Virus record (IMG/VR): IMGVR_UViG_3300042389_000366
Span: 1 to 37,875 of that record
Length of the DNA stretch: 37,875 nt
Strand: one strand, 5' to 3'
Source of the DNA: a virus
Below are positions 29,414 through 35,937 of this stretch, one piece after another. Below the pieces are notes generated by a model. That model searched no databases. It saw nothing but the letters and a program-made list of their open reading frames with translations, and was not told the origin of the DNA. The position numbers and the translations under genes were made by a program. Position 1 is the first letter of the stretch, and each line of letters begins with the position of its first letter.

Positions 29414-29478
29414 GGGGGCGATTGCTTCGACCGATCCTGCGGGATCTGGCACGGGGGTTCAAACCCCCCGCCTCCACC
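29414..29478 (+). ncRNA. Minimal tmRNA-like tRNA-like-domain RNA, candidate
   Basis: The 65-nt stretch lies between the portal and protease genes. Its 5' end GGGGGCG (29414-29420) pairs with CGCCTCC (29469-29475), giving a 7-bp acceptor with a G-U at position 3 and A at 73 (29476), the alanine identity set of tmRNA. A TTCGAC motif as in tmRNA D-loops (29425-29430) follows. The hairpin GATCC-TGCG-GGATC (29433-29446) has a UNCG tetraloop where the long helix 2 and the mRNA domain should be. The T arm GGGGG-TTCAAA-CCCCC (29453-29468) has a six-base loop, one short. CC but no full CCA is encoded. It is not the whole tmRNA; see findings. Confidence 0.55.
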
Positions 29479-29480
29479 TT

Positions 29481-29500
29481 TTGACAATCAGCATTGTGCA
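29481..29500 (+). promoter_or_regulatory. TTGACA-N13 start motif before ATG 29500
   Basis: TTGACA (29481-29486), three bases after the tmRNA-like element, is exactly 13 bases before the protease ATG. No Shine-Dalgarno sequence lies between. This instance is not inside a coding region, so the hexamer is not constrained by an upstream protein. Confidence 0.65.
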
Positions 29501-30435
29501 TGACCAAGACTGATTTCGCCGCTCTTAACGGACAGATTGATTCGCAGGCAGGCATTATTTCCGATGTGAGTGTCATAACTGTCGGTGAAGCCAAGGGTCA
29601 CGGAATGTTGATCGACGCACAGACGTTGATGGAAGTAAAACGCGCCGCAGAAACTTATAGCGGCGGTTTAAAGGTGAAGACGGATCATTATAGTGGCTTC
29701 AATGAAATCGTTGGCGTTCTAAAAGATTTTCGAATTGATGGCGATCAACTTCGCGCCGATCTGCATTTGCTAAAAAATCACGAAGCTACGGCTCGTATTT
29801 TGGAAATGGCTGAACTAATGCCAGACACTTTTGGTCTTTCTATTAGCTTCAGTGGTCAGCATGACGAATCAGATGGCGGCACAGTTTTTGCGCGCTGCTC
29901 TGAAATCTATTCTGCCGATTTAGTCGATGCGCCTGCGGCTAATCCAACAGGACTTTTTTCCGCAAAGGTTGACAGCGTGAAACAAGCTATGGACGAAAAG
30001 CAATTCGCTGAAGCATTGTCTGCCGCTCTCGCACCTATCACCGAGAAGCTGAACGCTTTCGAAGCATTCATGGCAGATGCCACCACCAAATTTGCCGCTC
30101 TTGAAGCCAAGCCCGAAGACAAGATGGCCGTCGAAGTGGAAATTTCGGAAGACGATTCCGAAGAAGACAAGCCCGAAGACGAAGCCATGAGCGCCAAGCT
30201 CGCGGCCGAAGTTGCTGAACTCAAAGCTCTCGTCGCCAACTTTGGGGCCAAGCCTCTTACTCCCGCCGTGGCGCTGGAAGTAAAAGCTGAAGCCAAGGTT
30301 CCTACCAATTTTTCCGAAGCTCTTGAAGTCGTGAAGACTGAAGGCTTGAGCGGTTCTGCCGCCACAAAAGCCGTCATCGCTCGCTTCCCTGACCTTTACC
30401 TCGCCGCTCGTAATAGCGGCATTCGCACTCTCTAA
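29500..30435 (+). CDS. Prohead protease with C-terminal scaffold domain
   Basis: Residues 1-160 form a serine-type prohead protease: DHYSGFNEIVGVL (His63), then MPDTFGLSISFSG (Ser114/Ser116), with the conserved strand LRADLHL. Residues from about 164 (MDEKQFAEALSAALAP) are an acidic Ala/Glu/Lys-rich coiled coil ending in a C-terminal helical domain, the scaffold. The layout is that of lambda C with Nu3 inside. An upstream TTG (29494) is possible, but ATG 29500 has the TTGACA motif. It probably makes both the full protein and an internal scaffold. It precedes the decoration gene. Confidence 0.8.
   Translation: MTKTDFAALNGQIDSQAGIISDVSVITVGEAKGHGMLIDAQTLMEVKRAAETYSGGLKVKTDHYSGFNEIVGVLKDFRIDGDQLRADLHLLKNHEATARILEMAELMPDTFGLSISFSGQHDESDGGTVFARCSEIYSADLVDAPAANPTGLFSAKVDSVKQAMDEKQFAEALSAALAPITEKLNAFEAFMADATTKFAALEAKPEDKMAVEVEISEDDSEEDKPEDEAMSAKLAAEVAELKALVANFGAKPLTPAVALEVKAEAKVPTNFSEALEVVKTEGLSGSAATKAVIARFPDLYLAARNSGIRTL
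29969..29991 (+). promoter_or_regulatory. TTGACA with 14-nt spacer before internal ATG 29989
   Basis: TTGACA at 29969-29974 (codons for Val-Asp-Ser) is followed after 14 bases by an in-frame ATG at the beginning of the scaffold domain. It has the start-motif hexamer at nearly the conserved spacing, supporting an internal initiation site. Confidence 0.5.
29989..30435 (+). CDS. Internal scaffold protein (Nu3-like), putative
   Basis: An ATG in frame with the protease gene would give a 148-residue protein that starts at MDEKQFAEALSAALAPITEK and contains only the acidic scaffold domain. In lambda the scaffold Nu3 is made this way from within gene C. Supporting evidence here is the domain boundary at exactly this Met and the TTGACA hexamer 14 bases upstream. 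The product would assemble the inside of the prohead and be removed or cleaved by the protease. Whether the shorter form is made is not shown by the sequence alone. Confidence 0.5.
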   Translation: MDEKQFAEALSAALAPITEKLNAFEAFMADATTKFAALEAKPEDKMAVEVEISEDDSEEDKPEDEAMSAKLAAEVAELKALVANFGAKPLTPAVALEVKAEAKVPTNFSEALEVVKTEGLSGSAATKAVIARFPDLYLAARNSGIRTL

Positions 30436-30448
30436 CTAATAAAACACT

Positions 30449-30805
30449 ATGGCTACCCAAGTTGATTCCACTAATCGCGCATTCGTTGCGACCTCCGCTA
30501 TCTCGGCCTTCCGTCTTGTGAAGCTCGACACTACGGAGAATCAAGTCGTCGCCGCCACAAACGGCGCGGCTATCGGGTTCACGCAGGAAGACGCTTCGGC
30601 GGCTCAAACCGTGAACGTCAAACTTTTTCACCCCACCTACTTCGCTACTGTCTCTGGCGCAGGCGTGGCCGCTGGCTCTGTTGTTCAAGCAGTTGCCGCT
30701 GGCACTGTCGCCTCGGCTGGTGGTGTTTCTATTGGTTACGCGATCAACGCTGGCACTACAAACGACATCATTGAGATTGCCGTTTCCGTGAAGCCTATCA
30801 TCTAA
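30449..30805 (+). CDS. Capsid decoration/cement protein (DUF2190-like)
   Basis: This 118-residue protein is small, Ala/Val/Thr/Gly-rich and beta-type (VDSTNRAFVATSAISAF, then LVKLDTTENQVV and AAIGFTQEDAS), the pattern of DUF2190-type capsid-stabilising proteins. Its place between protease/scaffold and the major capsid gene matches lambda D. It should bind the outside of the expanded head. The leader has no Shine-Dalgarno; it shares CTAATA...ACTATGGC with the major capsid gene leader. It is separated from the MCP by 12 bases. Confidence 0.75.
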   Translation: MATQVDSTNRAFVATSAISAFRLVKLDTTENQVVAATNGAAIGFTQEDASAAQTVNVKLFHPTYFATVSGAGVAAGSVVQAVAAGTVASAGGVSIGYAINAGTTNDIIEIAVSVKPII

Positions 30806-30817
30806 CCGACTAATACT

Positions 30818-31780
30818 ATGGCATACGTTAACTCAAACGCACTTCCCCGCGCAGAAATCAGCCAAGCTGTTTTCGAAGCGCAAAACAATCTGGGCGCTCT
30901 GCCGTTCATCGGCGTGGACGTCCTTCCGATTCTGTCGGTTCCCGCTCGCTCTGGCGAGTATGTGAAAATTGATTGCGGCCCTGCCGAAGTCTTCAATCCT
31001 GATGCGGCCAAAACCGCTCCTGGAACTGATCGCGCTCGCGTCACTCGTCGTTTCAATACGGACAATTATACTTGCCAAGCCTACGAGCTTGAGGAGTTGC
31101 TGCCCGATGAAACCTCGGCTGATCTTGGTCGTTACTTCGACGTTGAAGTTGCCTCGGCGACTTTCCTCAACAATCAGTTGATGATTTCGCACGAGCAGCG
31201 CGTTGCTACATTGCTCTACGGCTCCAGCATCAGCGCGATCTCCGCGACTGCCGCTTACACCGCTGGCTCGATCGACACGCTCGACATCGCCAAAGACGTT
31301 GATGACGCGCAAACCGAACTCGCCAAAAAGAACGTGGTTGCCGATACGGTCATCATGTCCTTGCAGGTCTTCAATCGCATTCGTCGTTCGACCAAGCTGT
31401 TGAACAACATCTTCGGTCCCGTTAAGAATGTTTCGCAGGCTCGCCCTGCCTCCGCCGAGGAAGTTGCCTCCGCGCTGAACGTGAATCGTCTGCTGATCGG
31501 TCGTGCCGCCAAGAATGGCGCGGCGAAGGGTCAGACTTACAGCGGTTCCTTCATCTGGGGTAACAACAAAGTCATCGTCGCCAAGCTCGGCGCTGGTGAG
31601 TTCACCGCTGGTGGACTTGGCCGCACCTTGCTCTGGTCCGAAGATTCTCCGTCACCGCTGGTCTCCGAGACTTATCGTGACGAAGCTCGTCGCTCCAACG
31701 TCATTCGCTGCCGCCACAATACGGCTGAAAAACTGATTGACGTTAGCTGTGCGCTTGGTATTGATACTTCCTACGCGTAA
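30818..31780 (+). CDS. Major capsid protein (lambda E/HK97-fold)
   Basis: This 320-residue protein follows the decoration gene, and codon use is strongly biased to C-ending codons (GCC, CTC, GGC), as in the most expressed gene of a phage. The N-terminal part (AYVNSNALPRAEISQAVFEA) is a helical arm; IDCGPAEVFNPDAAKTAPGT and the later DKARRSNVIRCRH-like end fit the P-loop and A domains of the HK97 fold. Length and position match lambda E (341 residues). It forms the icosahedral shell. A strong terminator lies 40 bases after the stop. Confidence 0.85.
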   Translation: MAYVNSNALPRAEISQAVFEAQNNLGALPFIGVDVLPILSVPARSGEYVKIDCGPAEVFNPDAAKTAPGTDRARVTRRFNTDNYTCQAYELEELLPDETSADLGRYFDVEVASATFLNNQLMISHEQRVATLLYGSSISAISATAAYTAGSIDTLDIAKDVDDAQTELAKKNVVADTVIMSLQVFNRIRRSTKLLNNIFGPVKNVSQARPASAEEVASALNVNRLLIGRAAKNGAAKGQTYSGSFIWGNNKVIVAKLGAGEFTAGGLGRTLLWSEDSPSPLVSETYRDEARRSNVIRCRHNTAEKLIDVSCALGIDTSYA

Positions 31781-31820
31781 CAGTTGTTCGTTGGGTTGTT
31801 GGTGTTCTCATAACTGGAAG

Positions 31821-31849
31821 CCCCGCCGAAAGGCGGGGTTTCTTGTTTT
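31821..31849 (+). terminator. Rho-independent terminator after the major capsid gene
   Basis: CCCCGCC (31821-31827), a GAAA tetraloop (31828-31831) and GGCGGGG (31832-31838) make a perfect 7-bp GC stem, followed by TTTCTTGTTTT. This ends the head operon. Confidence 0.9.
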
Positions 31850-31876
31850 GACAGATTGGTTTGCGGAGGATAGGTA
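31848..31876 (+). promoter_or_regulatory. Possible promoter before the glycosylation cassette
   Basis: TTGACA (31848-31853) and TAGGTA (31871-31876) are 17 bases apart, directly after the capsid terminator, so the next gene can be transcribed independently. GGAGG (31865-31869) also lies here, but it would be upstream of the transcript if this -10 is used, so one of the two readings is wrong. Confidence 0.45.
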
Positions 31877-31884
31877 ATCCGTAA

Positions 31885-33582
31885 ATGAAGATTGCAATAT
31901 GTATGATCGCAGGCAATGAGTCTGCACACATTCGTCGCGCACTTGATTGCGCGTTTAGCGTCACCGATCTTGTCGTTGTAGTAAGAGCGATCGGAGGACA
32001 GACGGCAGACGAGACTCTTACAATAGCCAAAGAGCGAGGTTGTATTGTCGGGGAGTATTATAACAATCCCGCAACGGCATCTTGGCAATTTGTCGATGAC
32101 TTTGCTTCTGCTCGCAATGAAGCCTTTCGACTTGGAATAGAAGCGGGAGCGGACTGGTTAATGTGGATGGACTGCGACGATACGTTGCCCGAAGCAATGG
32201 GCGAGCGCATTCGAAAAGCCTGCGAAGAAACAAAAGAAGATTGGATTTTGGCAGAATATGTTTTGCCAATGCACGGAAAGTCAGTTTGGCGCGAACGACT
32301 TTTTCGCGCTGGAACTGCGGCGTGGTTTTATGGCGTTCACGAGAAATGCGTTCCTGTTGCAAGCTCCGACATTCAAGAATCCTTAAAGGTAAGAGTTCGC
32401 CGCGACATTCAAGTGGTTCACGAACCGATTGGCAGCAAGCATCAATCGCAGGAACGCAACATCAACATTCTGCGTTGGCGATACCAAGAGGCACAGCATC
32501 TCGCCTTTTATCTGCATTACGAATATTTTCTTTTGGGAGATAAGGAGCAGGCCGCGCACTACGGCATTGAGGCGTTACGAATGAAATCCTTGGATGGGGT
32601 ATATCGCTACGAGGTCATGCTTAATTTGGCCCTTCTTGCTGCCGAGAATGCCGCCGCACAAGACTTATGCCGTCGAGCCATAAGACTATGCCCAACACGG
32701 CGCGAAGCTCATCACATTCTTTCTCTGCTGCAAATGGACAACGGAGAGGTCGAAGAATCATTGAAAACGTGCGAACACGTTCTGACCATACCGACCCCCA
32801 AGATTCCAGAGTGGACGCATCGACCCGATTGCTACGGCTGGAAAGCTCATGCAGCGCTTGCGTGGGCGCATCGTTTGGCTGGGAATAGGGAGAGAGCCGA
32901 GCAAATAGAAAAAGCCGTTCTGGAGGGCGCTGGGAGGCCAAGAATTAGTCTTCTTCACGCCACTCGTGGGCGCTGGTCGAAAGCTATTGCCGCATATAAT
33001 ATGTGGTTGAGCCGTGCCGCCGATCCCTCCGCAGTCGAGCATTGGTTCGCCATTGATGCGGATGACGAAGAATCGCTTGCTCATCTTGCTCGCTTTCGTC
33101 ATGTGGTGGTTCCCTCTGGAGGCTACTCGGTGCGAGCATGGAACAAGGCGGCGGCGTGTTCCACGGGGAACATTCTCGTGCAGATGGCGGATGACTTTGA
33201 GCCGCCTGCACAGTGGGACAAGGCCATGATTGATGCTTTCGGTGGAGCAATATTCCAACCAAAGGTGCTGCGAGTATCGGACGGACATCGCAAGGATGGT
33301 TTGCTAACCATCGCCATCATTACCCGCGAGTGGTATCGGCAGCACGGATTGTTTTACATTGAATACAACAACGTCTATTCCGATACCGATCTAACAGCCA
33401 CGGCGACCAAGAAAAATGCCATCATCAACGCACACAATATCGTAATAAAGCACCACCATCCTTTCTTTGATCCGTCAGTTCAAATGGATGAAATCTATGA
33501 GCGCGGAAATAATGCTGCGGAATACGAGCGCGCAAAACAAATCTATGAACGAAGACATCCCGAACTGGTTCGACTATCCTGA
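31885..33582 (+). CDS. Multidomain glycosyltransferase with TPR-like middle
   Basis: This 565-residue protein starts with a GT-A type (family 2-like) glycosyltransferase: MKIAICMIAGNESAHIRRAL, VVVVRAIGGQTADET and MWMDCDDTLP (Asp96-x-Asp98 as the metal site). Residues about 200-345 contain helical repeats of TPR type. Residues from about 350 (RISLLHATRGRWSKAIAAY) form a second GT-like domain with FAIDADDEE and LVQMADDFEPP. It could build a glycan on a virion protein, lipid or DNA. It is the first of three co-transcribed genes with separate promoter and terminator, a moron between capsid and connector genes. It overlaps the next gene by 38 bases. Confidence 0.75.
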   Translation: MKIAICMIAGNESAHIRRALDCAFSVTDLVVVVRAIGGQTADETLTIAKERGCIVGEYYNNPATASWQFVDDFASARNEAFRLGIEAGADWLMWMDCDDTLPEAMGERIRKACEETKEDWILAEYVLPMHGKSVWRERLFRAGTAAWFYGVHEKCVPVASSDIQESLKVRVRRDIQVVHEPIGSKHQSQERNINILRWRYQEAQHLAFYLHYEYFLLGDKEQAAHYGIEALRMKSLDGVYRYEVMLNLALLAAENAAAQDLCRRAIRLCPTRREAHHILSLLQMDNGEVEESLKTCEHVLTIPTPKIPEWTHRPDCYGWKAHAALAWAHRLAGNRERAEQIEKAVLEGAGRPRISLLHATRGRWSKAIAAYNMWLSRAADPSAVEHWFAIDADDEESLAHLARFRHVVVPSGGYSVRAWNKAAACSTGNILVQMADDFEPPAQWDKAMIDAFGGAIFQPKVLRVSDGHRKDGLLTIAIITREWYRQHGLFYIEYNNVYSDTDLTATATKKNAIINAHNIVIKHHHPFFDPSVQMDEIYERGNNAAEYERAKQIYERRHPELVRLS

Positions 33583-34084
33583 CCTCTACAAGCAACTTGC
33601 AGAGCAAATACCAGAAGGTGCTACCTTCGTAGAGGTCGGTGCGTGGATAGGTCATTCAGTCAGCTACTTCGCCAGTGAAGTGAAAAAGCTCGGCAAGAAG
33701 GTTCGTATCGTGGCGATAGACACTTTCAAGGGAAGTGCGACCGAGGATTTGCAGAAGAATATTGCAGAGCAAGCAGGAGGCAGCTTCCGCAATCTGTTTG
33801 ACGCTACGCTCGCGCAGGCAGGAGTTCTTCAGATGGTGGATGTGATAGAGGGTGACAGCGTTTCCGCAGCCAAAGAGTTTGAAGACGCATCGGTGTGGGG
33901 AGTATTCATTGACGCAGATCATACAACCGAAGGAGTCTTGCGAGATATCGCCGCTTGGAAACCAAAGGTAATCAAGGGTGGCGCTCTCGCGGGACACGAT
34001 ATTGATAGCGATGCTGTTCGATCAGCGGTCGAACAATCTCATGATGAATACGTTGTGAGTGGTCGCTGCTGGATATGCATATGA
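33545..34084 (+). CDS. Class I SAM-dependent methyltransferase
   Basis: This 179-residue protein (start ATG 33545, inside the 3' end of the glycosyltransferase gene) has the SAM-binding motif I ATFVEVGAWIGHS (26-38), the acidic residue in VAIDTFKG (about 57-64), and GVFIDADHTTEGV (about 124-136), then KVIKGGALAGHDI. It fits the Methyltransf_24 group seen beside glycosyltransferases, where it may methylate sugars. It overlaps the next gene by ATGA. It is part of the glycan cassette, and its target is unknown. Confidence 0.75.
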   Translation: MNEDIPNWFDYPDLYKQLAEQIPEGATFVEVGAWIGHSVSYFASEVKKLGKKVRIVAIDTFKGSATEDLQKNIAEQAGGSFRNLFDATLAQAGVLQMVDVIEGDSVSAAKEFEDASVWGVFIDADHTTEGVLRDIAAWKPKVIKGGALAGHDIDSDAVRSAVEQSHDEYVVSGRCWICI

Positions 34085-34686
34085 AACGCGCCAAATTATC
34101 CGTCTTAATCCCTACAATCACTCACCGCCAAAAGGAGGCCGAGCGTCTATTCGTCAATCTGGAACAGCGAATAGGCAATATGCCTGTTGAGTTGCTGATG
34201 CTGCGCGACAATCGCTGGCAAAACATTGGAGAAAAACGCAATCAACTGCTTCGTGCCGCCACTGGCGAATACATTACCTTTCTTGATGATGATGATGAAT
34301 TGCTGGATGGCTACTTTGAAATGGTTTTGCCAGAAACCAGAAAGGGCTTGGACGTTATTTGCTACGATCAAGAGGCTATTATAGACGGAGCAAGAGGTCG
34401 AGTGTCCTGTTCGTTGGGAAATCCCATGATGACGTTTGTTCCTCATGCCGTAGTAAAGCGTCCTCCGTGGTTCTGGTGCGCTTGGCGGCGCGATCTGGCC
34501 TCGGCATATAGGGTTCCAGAGTCTTTCGTGGATGGCAATGGAGTCACGCATCACGAAGACGTTTTATGGCTGCGGCATTTATGGGTCGAAGCAAAGACGC
34601 AAGTGGTTATTCCGCAAATGCTCACGCGCTACAACTTCAACAGCGCAAAAACCACTCTGCAGAAGCCATTGACAGAGGCGGCATAG
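34081..34686 (+). CDS. GT-A glycosyltransferase (family 2-like)
   Basis: This 201-residue protein has the GT2 layout: LSVLIPTITHRQKEAERLF, then GEKRNQLLRAATGEYITFLDDDDELL (DDD metal site at 69-72), later HHEDVLWLRHLW, which fits the catalytic base region, and a basic C-terminus. It should transfer an activated sugar. Start at 34081 (ATGA overlap) is preferred over an in-frame ATG six bases upstream. It is the last gene of the cassette, and its stop and last codons carry the TTGACA hexamer for the next gene. Confidence 0.8.
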   Translation: MKRAKLSVLIPTITHRQKEAERLFVNLEQRIGNMPVELLMLRDNRWQNIGEKRNQLLRAATGEYITFLDDDDELLDGYFEMVLPETRKGLDVICYDQEAIIDGARGRVSCSLGNPMMTFVPHAVVKRPPWFWCAWRRDLASAYRVPESFVDGNGVTHHEDVLWLRHLWVEAKTQVVIPQMLTRYNFNSAKTTLQKPLTEAA

Positions 34687-34688
34687 CA
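34669..34688 (+). promoter_or_regulatory. TTGACA-N13 start motif before ATG 34688
   Basis: TTGACA at 34669-34674, inside the last codons of the glycosyltransferase, lies exactly 13 bases before ATG 34688. The spacer contains GAGG but too far upstream (about 9 bases) to be a strong ribosome site. Confidence 0.6.
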
Positions 34689-35011
34689 TGGCCTTGGATA
34701 CGACACGACTCGCCGCAGAACTCGATGCGATGATTGCCGATTTGCCTGCCGAAGTTACATTCGGCAGCGTGACTTTCGACGCCGCAATGACGATGGCGAC
34801 CATTGGATCGGACATTGCAGAGGGCGGATTCATGCCATCTCGTGACGTAGGTCTTCACGCAAAGACCACAAGCACTACCAAAACCGTTAAGGTAGGCAGT
34901 AAACTATCTGTCGCCTTGGCAGGCGTAATCACAATCTATCGTGTAACGCAAATTGAGCGCTCGCACGATGGACAGGAACTTATTTTCTCATGCCAGAGTC
35001 ACCGCCGCTAA
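34688..35011 (+). CDS. Head-completion/connector protein, putative
   Basis: This 107-residue protein lies after the glycan cassette and is the first of the connector genes. It has an acidic helical N-terminus (DTTRLAAELDAMIADLPAE), a middle strand part (VTFGSVTFDAAMTMATIG), then basic beta strands (TTSTTKTVKVGSKLSVALAG). The size (lambda FII is 117 residues) and the place suggest a connector or head-tail joining role. It overlaps the next gene by 22 bases. There is no catalytic motif. Assignment is by context. Confidence 0.55.
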   Translation: MALDTTRLAAELDAMIADLPAEVTFGSVTFDAAMTMATIGSDIAEGGFMPSRDVGLHAKTTSTTKTVKVGSKLSVALAGVITIYRVTQIERSHDGQELIFSCQSHRR

Positions 35012-35490
35012 CTTATCAGAGCGTTCGTCGCCGCGCTCCCGAACCGCTGGAAGAAGCGGTAGAAAAAGCCGTGTCTGATCTTATGGCATTCACGCTGCAA
35101 GCCTACAATTTGGCTGATCTTTCCGTGACTCGCGCCGATGTTGGCACTGATCTTGAGCTTCCTGCCGTAGTAATTCGCGCCGCAAGACTGCGAGAGTCTA
35201 TTCCGACAGGAGATGTTTACGAAGTAGAAGTATCCGTAGCAGCGATGGTTCTAATGGATAAGCTCAATGACTGCGATGGCGATCCCGAAGAATATATGGA
35301 TGAGCTTTGGTCTGCAGTTGTTGCCGTAATTGAAGACCCGCAGTTTTTTCTGGTGCTGTCAGACAGTCGAAACTCTGTGCGGTGGCACGGAATTGTTCGC
35401 AATAATGCCATGGAATACGCTCGTGAGGAACGTCATGCCGTTCGCACCATGCGCTTCAGCGTTCACGTTTCTCGTCTTTACGTTGCATAG
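34990..35490 (+). CDS. Tail terminator/minor tail protein, putative
   Basis: This 166-residue protein has a mixed fold: helical N-terminus (EPLEEAVEKAVSDLMAFTLQ), strands (VVIRAARLRESIPTGDVYEV, VSVAAMVLMDKLN), acidic helix and a final strand (FSVHVSRLYVA). The position between the connector and the tail tube gene, and the size, fit the lambda U-type or gpZ-type tail-completion proteins. A ring of such proteins would cap the tail tube. It overlaps the preceding gene by 22 bases. No sequence motif fixes the identity. Confidence 0.55.
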   Translation: MPESPPLTYQSVRRRAPEPLEEAVEKAVSDLMAFTLQAYNLADLSVTRADVGTDLELPAVVIRAARLRESIPTGDVYEVEVSVAAMVLMDKLNDCDGDPEEYMDELWSAVVAVIEDPQFFLVLSDSRNSVRWHGIVRNNAMEYAREERHAVRTMRFSVHVSRLYVA

Positions 35491-35491
35491 G

Positions 35492-35511
35492 TTGACAGTA
35501 GCGGCAAGACA
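35492..35511 (+). promoter_or_regulatory. TTGACA-N13 start motif before ATG 35511
   Basis: TTGACA at 35492-35497, one base after the upstream TAG, is exactly 13 bases before the tail tube ATG. The spacer GTAGCGGCAAGAC has no Shine-Dalgarno. The hexamer is non-coding here, so its conservation is not due to a protein. Confidence 0.65.
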
Positions 35512-35882
35512 TGGCCGCAACAGTCATTTCTTCTTCTGCCGCCGCTTCTGTCGTTTTTGGATGCACGGCAGAATCGGGCATCATCATCAATAATTTCACT
35601 TACACGACCCAACGTGAGAAAGCGGAGGTCATGGACGAGGACGGCGATGTGGTTGCCGTTAGTTTCTATAAGCCGACCGCAACGATTAGTCTTGATGGCA
35701 CTCTAAATGGATCGGCTGGCGTTGCCGCCGCTGCTCCTGGGGTCGCGCTGACGCTTAATTCCAGCACAAGTGGCAACGGAGTCACGGGCGGAACAATTCT
35801 TGTGGATTCCACTACGCGCACGCAGACCAGTGAAGGTTTCACCACCTTTGCGGTTGAAGGCACGAAGTATCCGCTTCTGTAA
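35511..35882 (+). CDS. Major tail (tube) protein, putative
   Basis: This 123-residue protein is rich in Ala, Ser, Thr, Val and Gly (AATVISSSAAASVVFGCTAE; then VMDEDGDVVAVSFYKPTATI and LNGSAGVAAAAPGVAL), with beta-strand pattern and an Asp/Glu-Gly turn. Small beta proteins in this spot are tail tube subunits that stack around the tape measure. It is shorter than lambda V (246 residues). A GC-rich hairpin follows the stop, which may limit read-through into downstream genes, in line with high expression of this gene. Confidence 0.65.
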   Translation: MAATVISSSAAASVVFGCTAESGIIINNFTYTTQREKAEVMDEDGDVVAVSFYKPTATISLDGTLNGSAGVAAAAPGVALTLNSSTSGNGVTGGTILVDSTTRTQTSEGFTTFAVEGTKYPLL

Positions 35883-35899
35883 TTTTATCTCCTAACGCG

Positions 35900-35923
35900 A
35901 TGCGGTGGGCGCGTAATCCCACC
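35900..35923 (+). terminator. Perfect hairpin after the tail tube gene, attenuator-like
   Basis: GCGGTGGG (35900-35907) pairs perfectly with CCCACCGC (35916-35923) around an 8-base loop. No U-run follows (CAAAATTTAT), so it may attenuate or protect mRNA ends and not terminate fully. It separates the abundant tail tube protein from weaker downstream genes. Confidence 0.55.
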
Positions 35924-35937
35924 GCCAAAATTTATAT

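Noticed and set aside
29414-29478. Attachment site (attP) in the 3' end of tmRNA
   Set aside because: No integrase gene is visible, and the element also keeps the tmRNA 5' acceptor half and D-loop motif, which an attP at the 3' end would not need. Kept as an alternative only.
3990-35511. The TTGACA hexamers as ordinary -35 promoter boxes
   Set aside because: With a 16-18 base spacer the -10 would fall within the first codons of each gene, and no TATAAT-like sequence is there. Only 31848 and perhaps 25784 have a downstream -10 at the right distance.
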